Assembly (NCBI GenBank): GCA_003647435.1
Contig: QMMV01000099.1
Span: 1 to 7,235, forward strand
DNA: 7,235 nucleotides
DNA from: Deltaproteobacteria bacterium
Lineage (GTDB): Bacteria > Desulfobacterota > Desulfobacteria > Desulfobacterales > C00003060
Direction: 5' to 3'
Shown: positions 1 to 5,145 of the stretch, in pieces
How positions within the stretch are numbered: the first letter of the stretch is position 1
How the letters are laid out: each line of letters opens with the position of its first letter
Position numbers and translations under genes: made by a program
The notes under the pieces: generated by a model
Database searches by the model: none
What the model was told of the DNA's origin: nothing
What the model saw: only the letters and a program-made list of their open reading frames with translations

Positions 1-1081
1 CCGCTATCGCCACCCGGAAATCGCTCCTGTTGAAATTTCCTATCTGGATTGAATCGAGCCTTGTAAGTTGTGCCTTCATATTACCTGCCACAGTTCTGAG
101 CGTGACGAGATTATCAGCTTCTGGTTGAAGTTCAAGTGCTTCTGCAAGTTTGCTTGAAAGAACCGTAAGTTCGGCCCCCGTATCGACAAGAGCATTTGCT
201 TTTGTTGTTCCATTCAAGACGACCGGCACGACGATATTGCTCTCGACAGTGGAAAACATCACAACGCTCATCAGGCCTTGACCTTCTTTCTCGGCTTCCT
301 CTGTCTCCACTTCTTTTTCGGTTCCCCCTGTAGGGGTTTTTCCCTGGGCTTCTTCGGCAGGAAGCTCTTTTGTTGAATTCTTCTCGCACAACCTCTCCAC
401 ATCTGAAAGAGAATAATACACGTAGATGTCATAGATTTGCCTGTCAGTCTCGGAGGCATATTTCAAAAAGCTGGCAAATTCCTGGTCGGCCTGTTCGTAG
501 TTAGCCTGACGGCAGTAGATAGCACCAAGGCAATAGTGGGCTGGTGCAAATTCGGGGTCGAGTTCTATTGCTTTCTCATAGCATTCTATCTCTGCCGGTG
601 AGTCATCATCCAGTGCTCTGCCTTTTTGAAACCACTCTTTAGCTGTGAGGGTTTTGCCATCGTGGCGACGGGGTAAATCTGCCTCTTGCTCAGGCTGAGA
701 TTCGGAAGCCGACCGCAACTTGTCAGCGATTGGAGGAGGTTTCGTCAGCGGCTTGGCTGAATAAGAATCTACTTTCTTTTTTTTCAACCGCGATTTGGCT
801 TCTGGTCGAACCCGGTGTCCCTTCAAGCCGGTGAAGGTACATGTCGTTTCTTTGCTTCCTGTTTCTGTGCAGCGGACGTTCGGGGCGGCGGGGGTCTTAA
901 TGTGACGGGTGGAAGTAACATACCTGCCGATAGAAATAGCTGCAATTGCGACCAGGGCAAGAAGCGCACATGTAGTGTATCGCTTTTTTCTCCTTTTGCG
1001 CAGGTATTTTTCAATGTTGACGCCGCAAAGGGCGCAATATATATCGTCTGGCTGACTGAATCCACACTTAGGACAAATCAT
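1..1081 (-). CDS. Zinc-ribbon / TPR / retropepsin-like aspartic protease protein, C-terminus cut by window edge
   Basis: I translated 360 codons by hand without a stop; the frame runs off the window at position 1. Residues 3-19 form a four-cysteine zinc ribbon (CPKC at 3-6, CALC at 16-19). A basic stretch (KRRKKR, about 29-34) precedes one hydrophobic segment at about 37-52, so the ribbon is probably cytoplasmic and the rest exported, like a type II membrane protein. A low-complexity Lys/Pro/Glu linker leads to a TPR-like unit at about 147-216 (WFQKG, CYEKAIELDPEFAPAHYCLG). After a Glu/Lys-rich linker comes a clan AA aspartic protease fold: VLNG then LVDTGAELTVLS, with catalytic Asp300 in DTG (300-302), and later LDSIQIGNF. 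This matches retropepsin-like bacterial proteins, which act as homodimers with one DTG per chain. The LLG-type C-terminal motif lies outside the window. The ATG at 1081 is preceded by an in-frame TGA at 1094-1096, so it is the only ATG start; the ribosome site is weak. Substrate and role are unknown. Confidence 0.85.
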   Translation of the reverse strand, partial: MICPKCGFSQPDDIYCALCGVNIEKYLRKRRKKRYTTCALLALVAIAAISIGRYVTSTRHIKTPAAPNVRCTETGSKETTCTFTGLKGHRVRPEAKSRLKKKKVDSYSAKPLTKPPPIADKLRSASESQPEQEADLPRRHDGKTLTAKEWFQKGRALDDDSPAEIECYEKAIELDPEFAPAHYCLGAIYCRQANYEQADQEFASFLKYASETDRQIYDIYVYYSLSDVERLCEKNSTKELPAEEAQGKTPTGGTEKEVETEEAEKEGQGLMSVVMFSTVESNIVVPVVLNGTTKANALVDTGAELTVLSSKLAEALELQPEADNLVTLRTVAGNMKAQLTRLDSIQIGNFNRSDFRVAIA

Positions 1082-1141
1082 GGCGCCAAATCTTCAATCC
1101 AGAGATTTTGCAGATTACCCAATGTTCCATCTCTACGGGTT

Positions 1142-1325
1142 GTTGCCCAAACAAAAATTCCTTTGAGAGGTCATTAAAAGGTTTTTTGCTAACAAATCTT
1201 GGCGAAGCGGAAGATTTAGCGATGTCAACTGTTTGAGCCCGGAGGGCGAGTTTTGACATCGCCTGTAGCAAGCCTTAGATTTGTCAAAAAACGTTTTAGA
1301 CCAAGCGAAAAGGAATTTGGGCAAC
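1142..1325. repeat. Long imperfect inverted repeat (MITE-like or REP-like hairpin)
   Basis: Several blocks pair in the right order around a centre near 1240. GTTGCCCAA (1142-1150) pairs with TTGGGCAAC (1317-1325), AAATTCCTTT (1155-1164) with AAAGGAATTT (1309-1318), GTTTTTTG and ACAAATCT (1181-1199) with AGATTTGTCAAAAAAC (1277-1292), and GCGATGTCAA (1219-1228) with TTGACATCGC (1253-1262). The centre has a small GCCC-GGA-GGGC hairpin (1237-1247). The left arm is about 14 nt longer, so the arms have diverged by indels. I see no matching direct repeat just outside the ends. It may be a miniature transposon remnant or a dispersed palindromic repeat. It sits in the 5' region of the minus-strand protease-like gene and holds no convincing gene. 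Confidence 0.7.
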
Positions 1326-1584
1326 AGGCCGTCTATGGGCTACCCACGTCCGATCTCCCGGAACTGCAGGCCGGCACCTGCCAGGCACGGATTAATGCGA
1401 AATGTGTAAGGTTTAATTTTCCGCACCTTGCTTCGAGAAAAAAGATAGGACACTTATTTTGACATCCAGCGGCTTGCAGCGAGGCAGTTTATGTATTATT
1501 ATTTTTATTTCCCGGCTTGTCAACACCCAGGGTGGATGGAGAGCAATTATCCCAAAATGAAGCTCACCCATCTCCAAAAATTTT
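1326..1584. other. Intergenic stretch without recognised features
   Basis: No reading frame here has a credible start, ribosome site and protein-like composition on either strand. A weak imperfect stem is possible between GGATGGAGAGC (about 1534-1544) and GCTCACCCATCTCC (about 1562-1575), but no T-run follows it. No promoter with good -35 and -10 hexamers at normal spacing was found. The stretch is probably spacer or decayed sequence. Confidence 0.5.
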
Positions 1585-1700
1585 GTATCACTTTAACCCT
1601 TTCAAAACCCAGACACAAATATTTTGTAACAAGTTAGGTTTCTGAAAACATCATCACATGCTCGTTGTGGTGTCTATTTTTAAAAGAGCTAAAGTGATAC
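1585..1700. mobile_element. Miniature inverted-repeat element, 116 bp (older or longer family member)
   Basis: The left end GTATCACTTTAACCCTTT (1585-1602) and the reverse complement of the right end AAAGAGCTAAAGTGATAC (1683-1700) match at 16 of 18 positions. The similarity continues inward: CAAAACCCAGACAC on the left and, reversed, AAAAATAGACACC on the right, both resembling AAAAAACAGACATAC in the elements at 1724 and 4933. The 8 bp outside the ends are AAAATTTT (1577-1584) and AATATTTT (1701-1708), a 7/8 match that fits a decayed target duplication but could be chance in AT-rich DNA. There is no coding capacity. It is likely a non-autonomous transposon derivative. Confidence 0.65.
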
Positions 1701-1723
1701 AATATTTTCAACAATCTGATTTT

Positions 1724-1808
1724 GTAACACTTTAGCTCTTTTAAAAAACAGACATACGGAACGGACAGCCCTATCCGCAATAATATTTTCAAAAGTCTAA
1801 ACTGATAC
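1724..1808. mobile_element. Miniature inverted-repeat element, 85 bp, with 8-bp target duplication CTGATTTT
   Basis: The element starts GTAACACTTTAGCTCTTTT (1724-1742) and ends AAAAGTCTAAACTGATAC (1791-1808); the ends match as inverted repeats at 13 of 18 positions. The 8 bp CTGATTTT is present exactly on both sides (1716-1723 and 1809-1816), the expected footprint of a transposition event. Its first 35 bp (1724-1758) are identical to 4933-4967, and GCAATAATATTTTCAAAA (1777-1794) is identical to 4967-4984. It differs from that copy mainly by 19 extra bases between 1758 and 1777. It has no coding capacity and must have moved with a transposase supplied in trans. It ends about 60 bp before the start of the NEW3 protein gene. 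Confidence 0.85.
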
Positions 1809-1850
1809 CTGATTTTTAGGATGAAATACGCAAAATAATCACTAATGACT

Positions 1851-1858
1851 GAAGGAGG
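1851..1858 (+). promoter_or_regulatory. Ribosome binding site deciding the start of the NEW3 protein
   Basis: GAAGGAGG is a near-perfect Shine-Dalgarno sequence. An ATG at 1859 directly abuts it, too close for initiation. The in-frame ATG at 1868 is 9 nt downstream, the usual distance, so 1868 is preferred. Confidence 0.8.
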
Positions 1859-1867
1859 ATGAATTTT

Positions 1868-3091
1868 ATGAGTAGAAAAAAAGATGTTTTTCCCTTTTTC
1901 ATCTACTTTGTTGCTATCGTCATCTTTGCTTGCGGAGTCCAGTATTCAGCTCCTTTGGCATATAGTAGCGAAAAGAAGAAACAGCTCCCACCTCGAGGAA
2001 TATCTATAGCTCCTGAATTCACTGGCATTGTGATCTTTGAAGGAGAAGATTTCACCATGGATCTTACGGTAACCAACCTTGGGAGACAGGATGAGGATAT
2101 TGATCTTATGTTTCAATCGGTTCCAAAAGGCTGGAAGGCATGGATAAAATCCTTCAATTACAGTGTGACGGGTGTTCACGTGCCCAGTGACAAATCCAAG
2201 ACCCTTACCCTCAAAGCAGAACCTGATGAAGGGGTGGCCCCTGGCAGATATACTTTTCTGATCAAGGCACAGACCGTGGACGGAAAATTTGTGTCCTCCG
2301 CCCGGGTGGCCGTTACAGTGAACAAAAAGAAAGAAGAGGAGGAATCCAAAGGAGTAGAGATTACCACTTCATATCCTGTGCTTCAGGGGCCACCGGATGC
2401 CCGATTTGAATTTTCATTGCAGGTGAAAAACAAAACTGATGAAGATCTCATGTTTGGCCTCGGTTATGAAGCGCCGAAAAACTGGGAGGCAAGTTTTAAG
2501 CCGGCTTACGAAGAAAAATACATTTCCAGTTTGAGGATAATGGCGGGCCAGACACAGACTCTGGCCGTAGAAGTAAAACCTTACCCATGGTCTAAACCAG
2601 GGGAATACCATATTCTGATTAAGGTTGATTCGCCCAAGGCCAAAGGAGAGACAACGCTGACAGTTGCCCTCACGGGCACACACAAGCTGGAAGTGGGTAC
2701 CTCTAACGGTCTCCTTTCACTTAATGCCTTGAGGGGGAAAGAGGCCAATCTCTCCATATACGTAAAAAACAGTGGAACAGCACCGCTCAGTACGGTGGAG
2801 TTTCTCTCCTTCAAGCCGGAAAACTGGAAAGTCAAGTTTAACCCTGAAAAGATAGAGGGGCTCGACCCGGGGGAACTCAAACAGGTTGAGGTGACCATTA
2901 CTCCGGCGGATCAGGCATTGGTTGGAGACTACTCTGTTAACCTGTCGGCGAGAGGAGGAAAAGACACCAAGAATTTGGAACTGAGGGTTACTGTGAGGTC
3001 GCCTACCACCTGGGGATGGATAGGGATAGGGATTATTGTCCTTGTGATAGCCGGTCTTGTGATATTATTCATTACATTGGGAAGGCGCTAA
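1868..3091 (+). CDS. Membrane-anchored NEW3-domain protein, ABC exporter partner
   Basis: This 407-residue protein has an N-terminal signal or anchor helix (about 8-24), three beta-sandwich repeats, and a C-terminal transmembrane helix (about 383-403) ending in GRR. The repeats span about 44-152, 162-268 and 272-377. Each shows the NEW3 (alpha-galactosidase-associated) pattern: a hydrophobic strand with N-L-G, N-K-T or N-S-G, then a W-containing strand (PKGWKAW 86-92, PKNWEASF 203-210, PENWKVKF 317-324), then PG or VGDY (PGRYTF, KPGEYHI, VGDYSV). A charged KKKEEEE linker separates repeats 1 and 2. The topology implies most of the chain lies outside the cytoplasmic membrane. IFAC-G near residue 21 is an imperfect lipobox, so a lipoprotein form is possible but not favoured. 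The next two genes follow at 1 and 2 nt and encode an ABC ATPase and ABC-2 permease, a recurring association for such proteins. It probably acts as an extracytoplasmic partner of that transporter; the cargo is unknown. Confidence 0.85.
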   Translation: MSRKKDVFPFFIYFVAIVIFACGVQYSAPLAYSSEKKKQLPPRGISIAPEFTGIVIFEGEDFTMDLTVTNLGRQDEDIDLMFQSVPKGWKAWIKSFNYSVTGVHVPSDKSKTLTLKAEPDEGVAPGRYTFLIKAQTVDGKFVSSARVAVTVNKKKEEEESKGVEITTSYPVLQGPPDARFEFSLQVKNKTDEDLMFGLGYEAPKNWEASFKPAYEEKYISSLRIMAGQTQTLAVEVKPYPWSKPGEYHILIKVDSPKAKGETTLTVALTGTHKLEVGTSNGLLSLNALRGKEANLSIYVKNSGTAPLSTVEFLSFKPENWKVKFNPEKIEGLDPGELKQVEVTITPADQALVGDYSVNLSARGGKDTKNLELRVTVRSPTTWGWIGIGIIVLVIAGLVILFITLGRR

Positions 3092-3092
3092 A

Positions 3093-3845
3093 ATGGAGAA
3101 TGAGAGGATAATAGAAACTGTAGGTCTTACAAAAAAATACGGTCAACAGACCGCTGTAGACCAGCTTACCTTCCGAGTCGAGGAAGGAGAGATCTTCGGG
3201 TTTTTGGGGCCGAATGGTTCCGGCAAAAGCACAACTCTTTTGATGCTCCTGGGTCTCAGTCGGCCATCGAAAGGCTCTGCCCGGGTCTGCGGTCTGGACC
3301 CCGTGCGAAAGCCCATAGATGTCAAGCGGCTTGTAGGGTATCTTCCAGAAAATGTCGGTGTCTACAGGGACCTGGATGCTGTTGAGAGTCTGACATATAT
3401 CGCCGAACTGAATGGTATAAATGGTGGTACCGTCTCAAAGAAAATTGAGGAGGTACTGGATGTAGTCGGTCTTTCAAAGGACGCACACAAAAAAGTAGGT
3501 ACATACTCCAGGGGAATGAGACAACGTTTAGGCATTGCGGAAGTCCTTATTAAAGATCCAAAGGTGCTGTTCCTTGATGAGCCCACCCTGGGGCTGGATC
3601 CTGATGGTGCATTTCGAGTAATAGAAATTATCCAATCATTGAACCGCAACAGAAAAATAACCGTCCTGCTCTCCTCCCATAATCTTCATCATGTTCAAAA
3701 AATCTCACATCGGGTTGGTATTATGATTAAAGGTAAAATGGTCGCTATGGGTTCTGTTGCTTCCCTTGGCAAGGAGAAATTTAGCCTGGAAGAAGAAGAA
3801 TACACCCTGGAACAGATCTACATGAAATACTTTGAGGAGGGCTGA
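3093..3845 (+). CDS. ABC transporter ATP-binding protein (ABC-2 exporter type)
   Basis: This 250-residue protein is a complete ABC nucleotide-binding domain. It shows Walker A GPNGSGKST (39-47), Q-loop region GYLPEN (83-87, with Glu at the Gln position as is common in this exporter subfamily), a signature TYSRGMRQRLG (137-147; YSRGM in place of LSGGQ), Walker B VLFLDEPT (158-165), D-loop GLDP (167-170) and switch His in SSHNLHH (H196). Length and signature match the DrrA/NosF/CcmA-like group that powers ABC-2 permeases. It hydrolyses ATP on the cytoplasmic face and should dimerise to drive the permease encoded next. The start ATG is 1 nt after the upstream stop codon, with GGGAAGG (3079-3085) about 7 nt ahead, so translation is probably coupled. 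The short C-terminal tail is acidic (LEEEEY). The substrate cannot be told from the sequence. Confidence 0.95.
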   Translation: MENERIIETVGLTKKYGQQTAVDQLTFRVEEGEIFGFLGPNGSGKSTTLLMLLGLSRPSKGSARVCGLDPVRKPIDVKRLVGYLPENVGVYRDLDAVESLTYIAELNGINGGTVSKKIEEVLDVVGLSKDAHKKVGTYSRGMRQRLGIAEVLIKDPKVLFLDEPTLGLDPDGAFRVIEIIQSLNRNRKITVLLSSHNLHHVQKISHRVGIMIKGKMVAMGSVASLGKEKFSLEEEEYTLEQIYMKYFEEG

Positions 3846-3847
3846 GT

Positions 3848-4807
3848 ATGCAGGGCTTACTATCAATTTACAAAAAGGAATTGGCCGACCACTTCAGCAG
3901 TTACAGGTTTGTTATCATCTTTGCCCTGATCGCCATGGTCAGTTTCATTACCAGCTATACGGCGGGGATGCACTTGCGAGAAAGCCTGGAAGGAGTGGCC
4001 AAGCCCAAGTTTGTTTTTCTCATGCTCTTTAACACCCCCGGTGCAATACTCTCACTGGTCCAGTTCGTCTCCTTTTTAGGCCCTCTTCTGGGAATCGTGC
4101 TGGGATTTGATGCCATCAATCGTGAAAGGGCACAGGGAACTTTAGTCAAGTTGGTCTCCCAGCCGATTTACAGGGATGCGGTAATCAACGGGAAATTCCT
4201 TGCCGGGATCACCACAATTATCATCACACTACTATCGATTGTCCTGGTGATTTTCGGCTTTGGGCTGACTTTATTGGGGGTCGTTCCAGGCATTGAGGAG
4301 ATATGCCGCCTGATCATCTATCTTGTCATCAGTATCTTTTACATCTCACTGTGGCTGGGGGTATCTATGCTTTTTTCTATATCTTTTAAGAACATTGCCA
4401 CCTCTGCCCTGGCTTCGGTTGCATTGTGGATCTTTCTGTCCTTCTTTATTTCCCTCGGCGCCGATGTACTGGCCGATATGGCGGCTCCCGTGGACAGGCA
4501 AGGTTACACCACTCCAGAAATGGTTGTGAAAAACGCCCGCATCAAGGAAAGGTGCTCTCTATTTTCCCCGATGGTACTCTACTCGCAGGCCGCATCGATC
4601 ATCGTTAATCCAATGGAAAAGACAACAAGTTCTTTCATAGTCATGGGCCCCCTTGAGAGGCTTTCGGCATCCCGCTTCCAGAATCCTCTTTCCCTGGGCC
4701 AGAGTATTGTTGTGATCTACCCCCATCTGGTCGCCCTTGTGGCGGTTACCTTGTTATGTTTTCTTATTTCCTACCTGGTGTTTATGTTACAGGAGATCAG
4801 AACATAG
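3848..4807 (+). CDS. ABC-2 type transporter permease (NosY-like family)
   Basis: This 319-residue integral membrane protein has about six helices: about 19-39, 69-88, 117-140, 150-175, 183-205 and 287-312. Between helices 2 and 3 lies the cytoplasmic segment FDAINRERAQGTLVKLVSQP followed by RDAVINGKFLAG (about 88-120). This is the hallmark of ABC-2 permeases of the NosY group, which carry D-x-I-x-x-E-R-x-x-G-T-L and a later G-K-F. A long, mostly extracytoplasmic loop (about 205-286) separates the last two helices and could contact the NEW3 protein. The start lies 2 nt after the ATPase stop, with GAGGAGGG (3834-3841) as ribosome site inside the upstream gene, so the three genes form one transcription unit. 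It forms the membrane channel for the ATPase. Family assignment is firm; the cargo is unknown. Confidence 0.92.
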   Translation: MQGLLSIYKKELADHFSSYRFVIIFALIAMVSFITSYTAGMHLRESLEGVAKPKFVFLMLFNTPGAILSLVQFVSFLGPLLGIVLGFDAINRERAQGTLVKLVSQPIYRDAVINGKFLAGITTIIITLLSIVLVIFGFGLTLLGVVPGIEEICRLIIYLVISIFYISLWLGVSMLFSISFKNIATSALASVALWIFLSFFISLGADVLADMAAPVDRQGYTTPEMVVKNARIKERCSLFSPMVLYSQAASIIVNPMEKTTSSFIVMGPLERLSASRFQNPLSLGQSIVVIYPHLVALVAVTLLCFLISYLVFMLQEIRT

Positions 4808-4846
4808 GTAGATTGATGCCTTGAAAAAATGGGCCTTCCCAAGAGC

Positions 4847-4872
4847 CCTGTCATTAGTGTGGCAGGTTTTTT
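4847..4872 (+). terminator. Probable rho-independent terminator of the NEW3/ABC operon
   Basis: CCTGTC (4847-4852) pairs with GGCAGG (4861-4866), including one G-U pair, around an 8-nt loop, and six T residues follow (4867-4872). It lies 40 nt after the permease stop codon. The stem is short. A second weak stem just upstream (GGGC at 4831 with GCCC ending at 4848) overlaps it. Confidence 0.6.
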
Positions 4873-4932
4873 GTGGTCTTGCCTGATATGAAAAAATGAT
4901 ACTTAAGATATCCGTGTCAGTTTAGATTTTTG

Positions 4933-4998
4933 GTAACACTTTAGCTCTTTTAAAAAACAGACATACGCAATAATATTTTCAAAAAGCTAAACTGATAC
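4933..4998. mobile_element. Miniature inverted-repeat element, 66 bp, with 8-bp target duplication GATTTTTG
   Basis: The ends are GTAACACTTTAGCTCTTTT (4933-4951) and AAAAAGCTAAACTGATAC (4981-4998), matching as inverted repeats at 15 of 18 positions. GATTTTTG occurs exactly on both sides (4925-4932 and 4999-5006). The internal sequence is the same as the element at 1724-1808 minus 19 bp. The 8-bp duplication and GTAA/GTAT termini are compatible with IS66-type transposition, but ISL3, ISAs1 and IS256 relatives also give about 8 bp, so the family is only a suggestion. It has no coding capacity. Confidence 0.88.
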
Positions 4999-5032
4999 GA
5001 TTTTTGACATTATTGAAATACAGGCGATCTGA

Positions 5033-5119
5033 TTGGAGCCCGAGTCACGACCTGAGTTTGAAGCGGTCTACAATCGGATGACGGGAACGGTTCTCATGTA
5101 TACTTTTTCGAAGGGCTAA
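5033..5119 (+). other. Possible decayed 3' end of a transposase gene
   Basis: A 28-codon open frame runs from TTG 5033 to TAA 5117-5119 and reads protein-like (for example EFEAVYNRMTGTVLMYTF). Its stop codon lies inside the right inverted repeat (GGC-TAA-AGTGATAC). A coding tail that ends in the terminal repeat is common in insertion sequences, so this may be the remnant of the autonomous parent. An in-frame TGA lies directly upstream of 5033, and I do not recognise the peptide. It could equally be chance. Confidence 0.2.
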
Positions 5120-5130
5120 AGTGATACGCG

Positions 5131-5139
5131 AGGAGGTGG
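5131..5139 (+). promoter_or_regulatory. Ribosome binding site of the solute-binding protein gene
   Basis: AGGAGGTGG lies 6 nt before the ATG at 5146, a strong and well-spaced site that fixes this start. It begins 3 nt after the right end of the repeat element at 5127. Confidence 0.85.
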
Positions 5140-5145
5140 ATTTAG

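Larger units (their letters stand above)
4914..5127. mobile_element. Older inverted-repeat element interrupted by the element at 4933-4998
   Basis: The left end GTGTCAGTTTAG (4914-4925) and the right end CTAAAGTGATAC (5116-5127) are inverted relatives of the family ends. Without the inserted 66-bp element and its 8-bp duplication, the unit would be about 140 bp. No 8-bp direct repeat is visible at the outer ends (AGATATCC against GCGAGGAG), so either the insertion is old or the two ends come from different events. The right end lies 3 nt before the ribosome site of the binding-protein gene. Confidence 0.4.

Noticed and set aside
132..459. Minus-strand frames of 85 and 62 codons
   Set aside because: They are in other frames of the same strand as the protease-like gene; the frame with the DTGA and TPR motifs is the real one.
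815..1177. Plus-strand frame of 120 codons
   Set aside because: It lies antisense to the well-supported zinc-ribbon/protease gene, which shows recognisable motifs in its own frame.
1253..1462. Open frames on both strands across the 1142-1325 inverted repeat (for example plus 1253-1462 and minus 1133-1324)
   Set aside because: They are made of repeat sequence, lack ribosome sites and read as low-plausibility peptides; the palindrome itself explains their existence.
1859..1867. ATG at 1859 as the start of the NEW3 protein
   Set aside because: It touches the end of the GGAGG ribosome site with no spacing; the ATG at 1868 has a 9-nt spacing.
5004..5032. TTGACA at 5004-5009 as a sigma-70 promoter for the binding-protein operon
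   Set aside because: The hexamer 17 bp downstream (ATCTGA) is a poor -10, and no better one is found at normal spacing.
1585..5127. Reading the repeated GCTAAAGTGATAC motif as an operator of a shared regulator
   Set aside because: Each motif falls at the end of a unit with inverted ends, and two units have exact 8-bp flanking duplications, which fits transposition better. A secondary regulatory role is not excluded.
4873..5145. A Fur box upstream of the iron-type binding protein
   Set aside because: I found no sequence close to the GATAATGATAATCATTATC consensus in the intergenic region.
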